NCBI RefSeq assembly: GCF_029212575.1
Contig: NZ_JARGPK010000048.1
Span: forward strand, 40,952-104,951
Source: Antarcticimicrobium sp.
GTDB taxonomy: Bacteria > Pseudomonadota > Alphaproteobacteria > Rhodobacterales > Rhodobacteraceae
Direction: 5' to 3'
DNA length: 64,000 nucleotides
A program made the position numbers and the translations under genes. Shown in pieces: positions 18,493 to 27,299 of this stretch. Each line of letters starts with the position of its first letter. Within the stretch, counting starts at the first letter, position 1. Below the pieces are notes generated by a model. It made no database searches. It saw only the letters and a list, made by a program, of their open reading frames with translations, and had not been told where the DNA came from.

Positions 18493-19664
18493 ACGTCGGC
18501 ACCGTTTCACTTGGAGCTGTTGCCGATGTCTCGGCTGGACAACCAGCGCCTAAAGCCCATGAGTTTGCAGATGAGGGTCATCCGTTCATTCGAGCGGGAA
18601 GCCTCGAACGGTTGTTGAACGGCGGATCCGAGGACAGCCTAGAAAAAATTTCCGAATCTACGGCGTTACGAAAGCGGCTCAAACTGTATCCTGAGAATAC
18701 TGTACTGTTCGCCAAAAGCGGCATGTCAGCGAAATTGGGCCGCGTCTATCGGTTGAAGGGTCCCGCCTATGTCGTCAGCCACTTGGCTGCGGTAAAGCCA
18801 ACTGGACGCTATGACCCACACTATTTGACGTACTGGCTTCGAGCCAACCCGCCGTCTCGGCTAATCAAGGACGATGCGTATCCTTCAATCCGAACCTCCG
18901 AGATAGCTGAGATTGAAGTGCCTGCGCTAGAAGTGAACGAGCAGCACCGGATCGCGGCGATCCTCGACAAGGCCGAGGCCATCCGCCTCAAACACGAGCG
19001 GGCCCTCGACTTGGCTGATGCGTTTCTGAAGTCTGTGTTTCTGGAAATGTTTGGGTATCCGCTGCGCCCCAAAGATGGCCTTGAGGTCAGCAACATAGGG
19101 GCAGAGTGCAACCTCTACGCAGGTAACAGCCTCCCCAAGGGAGAAGAGTTCAGAGGACAGGAAGGGGGAATTATTCTTACCAAAGTTTCGGATATGAATT
19201 CTCCGGAGAATACAACGGAAATCAAATCCGCAAGGCTGTGGGCTGAGGATGACGGTAAAATTCGGCAGTCGATAATCGCTCCCTCTGGCACGATCGTGTT
19301 TCCTAAAAGAGGGGGCGCGATTTCAACCAACAAGAAACGAGTTTTGGCTCGCAAGGCAGTTCTTGATCCAAACCTAATGGGTGTTTTTCCAAAACCTACT
19401 TCGAGGGTTTCCTCGGAGTATCTTCGCGCTTGGTTCGGCTTTATCGATTTGGTGACTATTTCAAGCGGCAGCGCAGTGCCTCAGTTGAACAAAAAAGACC
19501 TTGCTCCACTGCCAATTGCGGTTCCGTCAAACGACGCCATGTCAATGTACTCGGAAGTCTCAAAAAAGAACTCTACGCTTCGTCTTCGGTTAGGCGCGGC
19601 TCTTGAGGAAGCAGACATCGCATTTCATGCACTTTCGCAGAGCGCTTTTCGGGGCGAGCTTTGA
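18489..19664 (+). CDS. hsdS: Type I restriction-modification specificity subunit
   Basis: A 391-residue S subunit that sets the recognised DNA sequence. Two target-recognition domains are visible (about residues 1-150 and 200-360). Between them lies the conserved spacer helix beginning [26 protein letters not shown]. The second conserved helix at the C terminus is short ([28 protein letters not shown]). The second recognition domain has visibly lower GC than the neighbours, fitting the usual exchange of these domains between strains. The recognition sequence cannot be read from the protein by eye. Confidence 0.93.
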   Translation: MNVGTVSLGAVADVSAGQPAPKAHEFADEGHPFIRAGSLERLLNGGSEDSLEKISESTALRKRLKLYPENTVLFAKSGMSAKLGRVYRLKGPAYVVSHLAAVKPTGRYDPHYLTYWLRANPPSRLIKDDAYPSIRTSEIAEIEVPALEVNEQHRIAAILDKAEAIRLKHERALDLADAFLKSVFLEMFGYPLRPKDGLEVSNIGAECNLYAGNSLPKGEEFRGQEGGIILTKVSDMNSPENTTEIKSARLWAEDDGKIRQSIIAPSGTIVFPKRGGAISTNKKRVLARKAVLDPNLMGVFPKPTSRVSSEYLRAWFGFIDLVTISSGSAVPQLNKKDLAPLPIAVPSNDAMSMYSEVSKKNSTLRLRLGAALEEADIAFHALSQSAFRGEL

Positions 19665-19673
19665 GGTAACGAC

Positions 19674-21473
19674 ATGCGTTTGACCCGGATGGAAATCGAG
19701 AACTTCAAGGGCATTGGTACGCTCCAAAGTATTGACCTGAAGCCGATCACGCTGCTCTTCGGCCCGAACAGCGCGGGCAAGAGCACGATCCTGCAGGCGC
19801 TGCACTACCTGCGCGAGGTAATCGAGCGCAACAACCCAGACCCGGACCAGACGATCGCCGGGGGTCTGACCGATCTTGGCGGCTTCGCCAACCTCGTCCA
19901 TGCGCATGAGACCGGTCGGTCCATCCACATCAAGGTTCAACTCGATATCGGGGACGATCAGGGCAGCGATCGCCTGCCGCTCAATTCCGGCGGCAACCTG
20001 CAAGACCCGCAGTTCACAAGCCTGCCGGTGCAATACATCGCCGGTGAGAACACCGAGCTGAAAACCTACGCCGTCGTGCAGGAGGTGGGTATTGGCGTCG
20101 AGGTGGCCTGGAGCGACCTGATCCAAGGCCCTTATGTCGCCAAGCTGACGGTCGACCTGAATGGTGACGAATTTGCCGCGCTGCGCTCCCCCCCACAGGA
20201 GGGCCAAGCCGAGCTGATCGATATCAACTGGCAGCACCCGATGCTGGAAAAGCTTGTCGATCCGGACGACGAACCGGAAGACTGGGATGAGGGTTTGCCG
20301 ACGGCTCTCGGATATGATCCAGAGGCCGAAAAGGGCGACCCCTTCAAGTCACCACTCGGTAACGAGCTCTATGAACTTTCCCGCCAGATCGTGGCGGATG
20401 CACAAGTCAACGACCGCGTGCGGTTTCGGGTAAAGGTCGATACCGAATTCGGAGCCTTGCCCGAACTGGATCGTCCGCTTGGACTCGATCTGGTTGAACT
20501 CGACAAGAACCTGATCCGGATGCGCTATGCGCGCGGCGCCTCCGTTCCACGGCTGTCGGACAGCGACGAACTACGCGCCGCCGACGAATTGGACCTGGAG
20601 ACGTATCGCCGTGCCGGGTTGAGCGCGCTTCTGGACGAGATGGTTCTCGGCCCGGTCCGGATTCTGCGCGACTACCTCAAGTCGCTGACCTACATCGGGC
20701 CACTCCGCGACATCCCCAGCCGTGGCTACCGTCCACGCCTTTCGCCTGACGAGTCCCGTTGGGCGCAGGGCCTTGCTGCCTGGGACGTCCTTCACAACCA
20801 GACCACGGAGCACCTGCTTGAAAGCGTGAATGACTGGCTCTCATCCGATCTGAAACTGCGGACCGGCTACCAGCTGCAGCAGACCGTCTTCAAGCAAGTC
20901 CCCAATACCAGCCGGTTCCACCAGCTGTTCCAGCGCGGCATCGATGAAGACGACCTGGGTGATCTGCAGGAGCTTTACGCATCATTGAAAACGGTGAAGG
21001 AGTTCAGGCTGCTCGATCTGAACAAGGGCGTTTTAGTTGCGCCCAGCGACGTCGGTGTAGGCATTTCTCAGATGGTGCCTGTGGTTGTCGCCTGCCTGAT
21101 GAATCCTGACGGCCTCATCGCCATAGAGCAGCCCGAGCTTCATATTCACCCGGCCATCCAGGTCGGACTTGGAGATCTTTTCATCGAAGCGACACATGGA
21201 CCACAGCCGGCTGTTGGACCCGAGCGCAGCCTTCTGGTTGAAACGCATAGCGAACACATCATGCTTCGTTTGCTGCGTCGCGTGAGGGAGCAGACAGAGA
21301 ACGAACTTCCGCCAGGAGTTGTCGGCCTGACCGCCGACGATTTGTCCGTCGTCTATGTGGAGAACTCTGCTGAGGGGGTCCGTTTCCGGCCACTCCGCGT
21401 AAGCCCAGATGGCGATTTCGTAGACCGATGGCCCCACGGATTCTTCGCGGAACGGGCCGAGGAACTGTTCTGA
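19674..21473 (+). CDS. OLD/SMC-like ATPase with DUF3696, co-operonic with hsd genes
   Basis: A 599-residue ABC-type ATPase of the OLD-like group. Walker A is GPNSAGKS at residues 30-37. The signature region is SDVGVGISQMVPVV, Walker B is LIAIEQPELHIHP, and the switch histidine is in LLVETHSEHIMLRLLRRV. The C terminus (DDLSVVYVENSAEGVRFRPL) matches DUF3696 proteins. A large insert of about 350 residues lies between Walker A and the signature. No TOPRIM or nuclease motif is seen in this protein. Related ATPases act as sensors in defence systems such as PARIS and Septu, and ATPases also occur as 'restriction-linked' genes in hsd loci. It starts 9 bases after hsdS and its stop shares a base with the next start (TGATG), so the next gene is the likely effector. 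Confidence 0.88.
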   Translation: MRLTRMEIENFKGIGTLQSIDLKPITLLFGPNSAGKSTILQALHYLREVIERNNPDPDQTIAGGLTDLGGFANLVHAHETGRSIHIKVQLDIGDDQGSDRLPLNSGGNLQDPQFTSLPVQYIAGENTELKTYAVVQEVGIGVEVAWSDLIQGPYVAKLTVDLNGDEFAALRSPPQEGQAELIDINWQHPMLEKLVDPDDEPEDWDEGLPTALGYDPEAEKGDPFKSPLGNELYELSRQIVADAQVNDRVRFRVKVDTEFGALPELDRPLGLDLVELDKNLIRMRYARGASVPRLSDSDELRAADELDLETYRRAGLSALLDEMVLGPVRILRDYLKSLTYIGPLRDIPSRGYRPRLSPDESRWAQGLAAWDVLHNQTTEHLLESVNDWLSSDLKLRTGYQLQQTVFKQVPNTSRFHQLFQRGIDEDDLGDLQELYASLKTVKEFRLLDLNKGVLVAPSDVGVGISQMVPVVVACLMNPDGLIAIEQPELHIHPAIQVGLGDLFIEATHGPQPAVGPERSLLVETHSEHIMLRLLRRVREQTENELPPGVVGLTADDLSVVYVENSAEGVRFRPLRVSPDGDFVDRWPHGFFAERAEELF

Positions 21474-22405
21474 TGCTGTCGGAATACGCAGTAGAGCCTG
21501 CAGCGATCGGGACAGATTGGAACACATTTCGATATCTGATCGAAAAATTCGGGGCCGACAAAGGCAGGCTGATATCCCGATTTCCCAACAAATGGGAAAA
21601 GAAGGTCATTCAAGCGGCGAAGGACGCTGGTCTCTCAGAAGTGAAATTGGCTAGCGTTGTCGAGCGTTTGCATGGTGCGAAGCACAAAGTGGTGGGCTTC
21701 AACCGAACCTATGATCACGAGACGAGTTGGGTTGATAACGCTATCCGCGAGCATGGACATAGACCATTTCGCGCAATCGTCTGCGGCGAGGGAGCCGTGA
21801 CCTGCGCAGAAGCACTCGCGCCTGATGATTGTTTTGACGAGAACGCGTTCTTCAACGCACCGATCAGCCGTGACGTAGCGAGGACCTCGGATGATATCGC
21901 CGATGCCCTATTGCTGATCGCGCTGGTGGCTGGCGAAATTGACATCGTCGACCCCTATTTTGATCTGCGTCCAGCGAGAGGTAACTATACTGGTCCATTG
22001 ACATCATTGCTTGGCAAGCTCGCTGCTGCGACGCCGACACCGAAAGTGATTAAGGTACACTTCCGGTCACACGACTCTCGTCCTCCGCCGAATATTCTCG
22101 CGCAACATGCTCCTGCTCTTACCAATGGGATTTTGCCGCAAGGATATTCTCTGGAACTCTATGAGTGGACAGAGGTGCCAGGAGGAGAGGACCTTCACGA
22201 TCGCTTCTTCCTAACTGATGTCGGTGGTCTGATGGTCGGTGCGGGTCTTGCCGCTGCGGGGCCGGGCGAGACTGCTACGTTTACACTTTTGGATAATTCT
22301 CATGCGCAGCAACTTCGGAGCCGGTTTTCTTCAAATTCAACGGTTTACACCCGTGTTGGGTCTGCGGTTCGGGTTGATGCCAACGGTAACGTCGAGCTCT
22401 TCTGA
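21473..22405 (+). CDS. Probable PLD-like effector paired with DUF3696 ATPase
   Basis: A 310-residue protein that follows the ATPase with a TGATG junction. The C-terminal half reads like a phospholipase D-type fold: EIDIVDPYFD near 155-164, a VIKVHFRSH strand near 192-200, ELYEW near 228-232, then LHDRFFLTD at 241-249, with H242-x-R244-x4-D249 in place of the usual HxKx4D, and MVGAGL after it. Only one such motif is present, so a dimer would be needed for nuclease or phosphodiesterase activity, or the fold serves for sensing. The N-terminal 130 residues are not recognised. ATG 21473 was chosen over an earlier in-frame start because of the coupling. Family assignment is an inference from motif shape. 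Confidence 0.75.
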   Translation: MLSEYAVEPAAIGTDWNTFRYLIEKFGADKGRLISRFPNKWEKKVIQAAKDAGLSEVKLASVVERLHGAKHKVVGFNRTYDHETSWVDNAIREHGHRPFRAIVCGEGAVTCAEALAPDDCFDENAFFNAPISRDVARTSDDIADALLLIALVAGEIDIVDPYFDLRPARGNYTGPLTSLLGKLAAATPTPKVIKVHFRSHDSRPPPNILAQHAPALTNGILPQGYSLELYEWTEVPGGEDLHDRFFLTDVGGLMVGAGLAAAGPGETATFTLLDNSHAQQLRSRFSSNSTVYTRVGSAVRVDANGNVELF

Positions 22406-22656
22406 CCCGGGAGCCCGAGCGGCATTGTAAACACAGGACAGGCGTTCGATTTCGGTCCCTTTTGGGAAAACGCCACCAACGTCGAAGTGCTCAGCCGCAC
22501 TTTGGAAAACCGCATTGAGATCAGACACTTACACCCTGAACACCAAACAGGCGCAGTCATGAGGTTCAGAGAATACCGGCCCGAGAGAACGCTTCCGGGC
22601 CGCCTGGCACTGGGGCCAGTGCTCAGCCCCTCCCGCATAACCCTCGAATACAACGA
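22406..22656. other. Island-chromosome junction region without a clear gene
   Basis: This 251-base stretch between the last defence gene and the tRNA-Ser terminator holds only short open frames that look like chance. A perfect inverted repeat GCACTGG-GG-CCAGTGC lies near 22608-22623. The right edge of the island must fall in or near this segment, but no duplicated attachment core was recognised inside the window. Confidence 0.45.
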
Positions 22657-22678
22657 GAAAATCCGGCCGCAGCCGGAT
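22657..22678 (-). terminator. Terminator downstream of tRNA-Ser
   Basis: On the minus strand the perfect stem ATCCGGC-TGCG-GCCGGAT is followed by a short TTTC run. It lies 26 bases past the tRNA 3' end and is correctly oriented to end the tRNA transcript. Confidence 0.65.
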
Positions 22679-22704
22679 CAGGAGAACGCTTTCGCGAGGG
22701 CAAG

Positions 22705-22794
22705 TGGCGGAGACGATGGGATTCGAACCCACGAGACCCTTCCGGGCCTACTCCCTTAGCAGGGGAGCGCCTTCGACCACTCGGCCACGTCTCC
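22705..22794 (-). tRNA. tRNA-Ser (anticodon GCU)
   Basis: A 90-base serine tRNA with encoded CCA. The acceptor stem GGAGACG pairs with CGTCTCC, the discriminator base is G, and the D arm starts GCCGAG. The anticodon arm is CTCCC-CTGCTAA-GGGAG, placing GCU at 22758-22760; it reads AGC and AGU codons. A long variable arm (GGCCCGGAAGGGTC region) and the T arm GTGGGTTCGAATCCCAT are present. The 3' end faces the restriction island, so the gene could be an old integration target. Confidence 0.95.
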
Positions 22795-22801
22795 GCCGAC
22801 C

Positions 22802-22830
22802 CGTTTACAGAGGCCGGGCGCCAGGGACAA
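22802..22830 (-). promoter_or_regulatory. Candidate promoter of tRNA-Ser
   Basis: On the minus strand TTGTCC and TAAACG are separated by 17 bases, ending 7 bases before the mature 5' end. The -10 match is weak, so this is a tentative call. Confidence 0.35.
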
Positions 22831-22945
22831 GCCCACAATCTCCGTTTTTGCGGGATTTCCTTGCCCTGCCCCACGACCGGTCCCGCGGCGCGGACCGGTC
22901 ATCTGTTCGGTCGCGCGGAAGGGGGCTGCGCCACCCACTGTCTGA

Positions 22946-24043
22946 TCAGGTGTTGAACAGGAAATGCATCACGTCGCCGTCGCTGACGACGTAGGATTTG
23001 CCCTCGGCCCGCATCTTGCCGGCCTCCTTGGCGCCCTGCTCGCCGCCATGGGCGATGAAATCATCATAGGCGATGGTCTCGGCCCGGATGAAGCCCTTTT
23101 CGAAATCGCCGTGGATCACCCCGGCGGCCTGCGGCGCGGTGGTGCCTGCCTTGATGGTCCAGGCGCGCGCCTCCTTGGGACCGACGGTGAAATAGGTCTC
23201 CAGGTGCAGCAATTCGTAGCCGGCGCGGATCAGCCGGTCGAGCCCGGCCTCCTCCAGCCCCATCTCCTCGAGGAACATCTGCGCCTCTTCCGGGTCGAGT
23301 TGGCTGATCTCCTCTTCGATGCGGGCGCTGATGACCACATGCGCGTTGCCCTCGGCGGCGGCCATCTTCGCCACGGCCTCGGAATGGGCGTTGCCGGTTG
23401 CCGCCTCGGCTTCCGAGACGTTGCAGACGTAAAGCACCGGCTTGGTGCTGAGCAGTTGCAACATGGTCCAGGCCTTGGCGTCCTCCGCATCGACCTCGAC
23501 CACGCGGGCGGGTTTGCCCTCTTCGATCGCGGCCTGGGCAGCGGCCAGCAGGCGGTCCTGCTGCTGCGCCTCCTTGTCATTGCCCTTGAGCTTGCGCACC
23601 AGGTTGGCGCGGCGCTTCTCGATGCTTTCCAGATCCGCCAGCATCAGCTCGGTCTCGATGGTCTCGGCATCCGCCACCGGATCGACGCGCCCCTCCACAT
23701 GGGTCACGTCGCCATCCTCGAAACAGCGCAGCACATGGGCGATGGCATCGACCTCGCGGATATTGGCCAGGAACTGGTTGCCCAGCCCCTCGCCCTTGGA
23801 GGCGCCCTTCACCAGCCCGGCGATATCGACGAAGGTCATCCGGGTCGGGATGATCTGCTTGCTACCTGCCGCCGCCGCCAGCTTGTCAAGCCGCGCGTCG
23901 GGCACCGCGACCTCGCCCACGTTGGGCTCGATCGTGCAGAACGGGAAATTCGCCGCCTGCGCCGCGGCGGTCCTGGTCAGCGCGTTGAACAGCGTGGACT
24001 TGCCCACATTGGGCAGCCCAACGATCCCCATCTTGAAGCCCAT
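22946..24043 (-). CDS. ychF: Redox-regulated ATPase YchF (Obg-type P-loop protein)
   Basis: A 365-residue translation-associated ATPase, universally conserved. G1 is GLPNVGKST near the N terminus, G3 is [12 protein letters not shown], and NxxE replaces the NKxD of true GTPases (YVCNVSEAE), which explains its ATP preference. The C-terminal TGS-like domain ends [21 protein letters not shown], the family's hallmark. The MGFKMGIVG start at 24043 is chosen over an ATG six codons upstream because it gives the standard family N terminus. It is probably a ribosome-associated factor in stress adaptation. It lies divergent from trpA. Confidence 0.96.
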   Translation of the reverse strand: MGFKMGIVGLPNVGKSTLFNALTRTAAAQAANFPFCTIEPNVGEVAVPDARLDKLAAAAGSKQIIPTRMTFVDIAGLVKGASKGEGLGNQFLANIREVDAIAHVLRCFEDGDVTHVEGRVDPVADAETIETELMLADLESIEKRRANLVRKLKGNDKEAQQQDRLLAAAQAAIEEGKPARVVEVDAEDAKAWTMLQLLSTKPVLYVCNVSEAEAATGNAHSEAVAKMAAAEGNAHVVISARIEEEISQLDPEEAQMFLEEMGLEEAGLDRLIRAGYELLHLETYFTVGPKEARAWTIKAGTTAPQAAGVIHGDFEKGFIRAETIAYDDFIAHGGEQGAKEAGKMRAEGKSYVVSDGDVMHFLFNT

Positions 24044-24192
24044 CTCGGCCCTCCGCATCATCGGTTTCGGCGCCTTCTATGCGCATGGGGCGCCCGCTGC
24101 AACGGGCCATGTCACCACACCGCACGCCTTTGGCATTGATTTCCCCCGGCGTATTCGCCAAACCGTGCCGGAACACAGACGGGGGGCCGTTC

Positions 24193-24984
24193 ATGACACG
24201 CATCGACGCCAAATTCGCCGCGCTGAAGGCGCAGGGCAAAAAGGCCTTCGTCGCCTATGTCATGGCGGGCGATCCGGATTACGCCAGCTCGCTGGAACTG
24301 GTAAAGGGGTTTCCCGGCGCCGGGGTCGATATCATCGAACTGGGCCTGCCCTTTACCGATCCGATGGCCGACGGGCCGACCATCCAGGCCGCTGGCCAGC
24401 GGGCTCTGGGGGCTGGAATGACCCTGCAAAGGACCCTCGACCTGGCCACAGAATTCCGCAAGACCGACGACACCACCCCGATTGTTCTGATGGGATACTA
24501 CAATCCGATCTACAATCGCGGCGTCGAGACCTTCCTGACCGATGCCAAGGCGGCCGGCATCGACGGGCTGATCATCGTCGATCTGCCCCCCGAGGAGGAC
24601 GAGGAACTGTGCCTCCCGGCGCAGAAGGCCGGGCTGAACTTCATCCGCCTCGCCACCCCCACCACCGATGACAAGCGCCTGCCAAAGGTGCTGACCAACA
24701 CCTCCGGCTTCGTCTATTACGTCTCGATCACCGGCATCACCGGCTCGGCCGAGGCCGAGACGACCGATGTCGCCCCCGAGGTGGCGCGGATCAAGGCCAG
24801 GACCGACCTGCCGGTGATCGTCGGCTTCGGCATCAACACGCCGGAGAAATCGCAGGCCATCGCCGGCGTCGCCGACGGCGCGGTGGTCGGCTCGGCCATC
24901 GTCAGCCAGATCGCCGCGGGCAAGCCGGTCGCCGAGGTGCTGGATTTCGTCAAGTCGCTGGCCGACGGGGCGCACCGCGCCTGA
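24193..24984 (+). CDS. trpA: Tryptophan synthase alpha subunit
   Basis: A 263-residue TIM barrel that cleaves indole-3-glycerol phosphate to indole and glyceraldehyde 3-phosphate in tryptophan synthesis, passing indole to TrpB. The catalytic glutamate lies in [17 protein letters not shown] and the aspartate in [11 protein letters not shown]. The [11 protein letters not shown] loop and the VIVGFGI phosphate-binding end are intact. ATG 24193 gives the expected [11 protein letters not shown] start. trpB and trpF are 8-10 kb away on the other strand, so trpA is split from them, as is common in Rhodobacterales. Confidence 0.96.
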   Translation: MTRIDAKFAALKAQGKKAFVAYVMAGDPDYASSLELVKGFPGAGVDIIELGLPFTDPMADGPTIQAAGQRALGAGMTLQRTLDLATEFRKTDDTTPIVLMGYYNPIYNRGVETFLTDAKAAGIDGLIIVDLPPEEDEELCLPAQKAGLNFIRLATPTTDDKRLPKVLTNTSGFVYYVSITGITGSAEAETTDVAPEVARIKARTDLPVIVGFGINTPEKSQAIAGVADGAVVGSAIVSQIAAGKPVAEVLDFVKSLADGAHRA

Positions 24985-25097
24985 CATTTCCCTTGATCGG
25001 GTCCCGGCCCTTGCTATCCTTCACTCGCTCAAGTCGGCAGGCAGTGAGCGGAATCGGTGTGTGCCATGCTTTTCTTTTCGCCAGGAGAGGAACCGAT

Positions 25098-26669
25098 ATG
25101 GCCGAGAGCATTCCCCAGACCCCGCGCCGCCGCCGTGGCCGCAACAACCCGCCGGTCAGCCGCGCCACGGCCGATGCCTTTTCGCTTGATCATGTGATCG
25201 GCCCGCGGGCCGGGTTCGGCTTTCTCGACAGCGACCGGATGGAGTTTCTCAAGGCCCGCGCCCTGACCCTGCTGGAAGACTATGGCGTGATGATCGTGCA
25301 TCCCGCCGCGAAATCCGCCCTGATCGCCGCCGGCGCGCGCGAGGGGGCCGAGGCCGGGCGGCTGCGCCTGCCCCGCACGCTGGTGGAGGAGGCGCTGGCC
25401 GCCACGCCCAAGACCGTGCGCCTTGCCGGCAAGACCCGCGCCCGCGACATCGAGTTGCCCCGCGCCGACCGGGGCTTCGTCCTGCGCACCGGCACCGGCG
25501 GGCATGGCTATGTCGACCCGCGCGATGCCAGCTATCGCAACATGGACCTGAGGGCGGTGGGCGAGATTGCTGCCGTCGCCGACAGTCTCGATCAGGTCGG
25601 CTTCATCGCCCATCCCTTCGTCCACGGCGTGCCGGAGGTGACGGCAGATATCCATTCCTATGCACGCATCACCGCGCACACCGGGAAACATGTCTGGATG
25701 CAGCCCTATCAGAAGGAGAACATCGACTATCTGCTGAGGATCGCCGCCATTGCCGCCGGCGGCGAGGATGAATTGCGCGCCAATCCTTCGACCAGCACCA
25801 TCACATGCTCCTTCTCGCCGCTCGAGTTCAAATACATGGATACCGAGGTGATCCTGCAATGCGGCCGCTATGGCGTGCCGGTGCATGCCTGTTCGCTGCC
25901 CTCCGCCGGGGGCACCGCGCCGCTCTCGGTGGCCGGGCTGGCGCTGATGGCGGTGGCCGAAATTGTCGGCATGGTAACGATGGCGCATGTGCTCTCACCC
26001 GGTCTGCCGGTGATTGCCACACCGCTGATGTTCGCGCTCGACATGCGCACCGGCAGCGCGCTGCAATCCAGCGTCGAGGCGATGCAGGCCGCGAGCCTCT
26101 CGATCCAGATCGTCAAGCATGGCTTCGGGCTGTTGTCCCACACCTATGGCGCCGGCTCCGACACGCCCGACGCCGACCATCAGTCGATGGCCGAACGCGC
26201 GCTGCTGATGCAGACCGTGGCGCTGAGCGGCGCCGATATCCTTGGCGGGGTCGGTCAGTTGGAATGCGCCACCGTGTTCAGCCCGGTGCAGGCGGTGCTC
26301 GACAACGAGGTCGGCGCGATGCTGCGCCGTTTCCTCCGGGTGCCCGATATCAACGAGGAGGCGCTCAACTGGGACGAAATGCGCCAGATCCGCGTGGGCG
26401 GCCATTTCCTCGACAGCGACCATACTGTGACCGGCTGCCGCGACCAGTTTACCCCACGGGTGTTTCAGCGGGTCGGCCGCGACGATTACGAGGCTTCGGG
26501 CCGCCGCACCGCCTTTGATGAGGCCCGCGACCGGGCGCTCGCCGCGATTGCCGCCGCGCCGGAACAGGGGGTACTCAGCGAAGACCAGAACCGCGAGATC
26601 GCCGCGCTGGCCGCTGCCGCGGACGAACACATCGTCGAGGTCTATCGCGGCAAGGTCGAGACGATCTGA
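25098..26669 (+). CDS. MttB-family methyltransferase (non-pyrrolysine)
   Basis: A 523-residue member of the trimethylamine methyltransferase (MttB) superfamily. After a basic, Arg-rich N terminus (PQTPRRRRGRNN), the TIM-barrel core shows GFGFLDSDRMEFL, HVWMQPYQKENIDYLL, TCSFSPLEFKYMDTE and a C-terminal GGHFLDSDHTV. The frame has no internal amber codon, so it is not the pyrrolysine enzyme acting on trimethylamine. Non-Pyl members studied elsewhere demethylate quaternary amines such as glycine betaine using a corrinoid protein. The substrate here is unknown. AGGAGAGG before ATG 25098 supports the start. No corrinoid protein gene is adjacent. Confidence 0.85.
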   Translation: MAESIPQTPRRRRGRNNPPVSRATADAFSLDHVIGPRAGFGFLDSDRMEFLKARALTLLEDYGVMIVHPAAKSALIAAGAREGAEAGRLRLPRTLVEEALAATPKTVRLAGKTRARDIELPRADRGFVLRTGTGGHGYVDPRDASYRNMDLRAVGEIAAVADSLDQVGFIAHPFVHGVPEVTADIHSYARITAHTGKHVWMQPYQKENIDYLLRIAAIAAGGEDELRANPSTSTITCSFSPLEFKYMDTEVILQCGRYGVPVHACSLPSAGGTAPLSVAGLALMAVAEIVGMVTMAHVLSPGLPVIATPLMFALDMRTGSALQSSVEAMQAASLSIQIVKHGFGLLSHTYGAGSDTPDADHQSMAERALLMQTVALSGADILGGVGQLECATVFSPVQAVLDNEVGAMLRRFLRVPDINEEALNWDEMRQIRVGGHFLDSDHTVTGCRDQFTPRVFQRVGRDDYEASGRRTAFDEARDRALAAIAAAPEQGVLSEDQNREIAALAAAADEHIVEVYRGKVETI

Positions 26670-26685
26670 GCCCGGCGCGGCGCCG

Positions 26686-27129
26686 CTACCCGCGTGTCTT
26701 CAGTATGTGGATGCCGGTATACTCGGCAACCCTCTCGCCGTGCTGGTTGTAGACCTCGTTGCGCACGGTGATCCGCCCCCGGTCGGGCCGCGAGGCCGAG
26801 GGGTGGCTCTCGATCACCTCGGCGCGCACCTTCAGGCCGTCGCCCGGGCGCACCGGTTTCAGCCAGCGGATGCTCTCCATCCCCGGCGACCCCATCGAGG
26901 CCTCGGCCCAGAGCCCGCTGTCGTACCACAGGCGAAAGGCGACGGTCAGCGTATGCCAGCCGCTGGCGATGATGCCGCCATAGATCGTGTTCCTGGCCGC
27001 CGCCTCGTCCACATGAAAGGGTTGCGGATCCCAGTCACGGGCGAACAGCATGATCTCCTCCAGCGGCATCGGGCGCGCCCCGGTCTCATGAACAAAACCG
27101 ACCGGGAAGTCTTCGAAATACATCGCCAT
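26686..27129 (-). CDS. MaoC-like hotdog dehydratase
   Basis: A 147-residue single hotdog domain of the MaoC/(R)-specific enoyl-CoA hydratase family. FARDWDPQPFHVDEAAA supplies the hydratase-2 D-x5-H pattern, and GGIIASGWHT the conserved strand and helix. It probably hydrates an enoyl-CoA in acid or branched-chain degradation. It is convergent with the mttB-like gene (17 bases between stops). An alternative start two codons downstream is possible. Substrate is not predictable from sequence. Confidence 0.85.
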   Translation of the reverse strand: MAMYFEDFPVGFVHETGARPMPLEEIMLFARDWDPQPFHVDEAAARNTIYGGIIASGWHTLTVAFRLWYDSGLWAEASMGSPGMESIRWLKPVRPGDGLKVRAEVIESHPSASRPDRGRITVRNEVYNQHGERVAEYTGIHILKTRG

Positions 27130-27299
27130 GGGTTATTCGCTCCTGTTTTCGGCTTTCTTCATAGCCACCAAACGCAGCGGCGAAAACCACCTCTCCCGGC
27201 GTGGCAACCGCGCCTCATTCAGCAATTGCGACATTGTGCATCGCTCCGCAGATTGGTAACCCGGATCGACAGGTGAGTTTGTCGAAGGGGACACGCGCG

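Noticed and set aside
22487..22759. Small plus-strand open frame running into tRNA-Ser
   Set aside because: It overlaps the tRNA and its terminator and has no coding signature.
22705..22794. tRNA-Ser as the proven attachment site of the serine-recombinase element
   Set aside because: No duplicated tRNA 3' fragment was found in the window and serine recombinases seldom use tRNA genes; kept only as a possibility.
25098..26669. Pyrrolysine-containing trimethylamine methyltransferase
   Set aside because: No in-frame amber codon is present and no pyl genes are seen.
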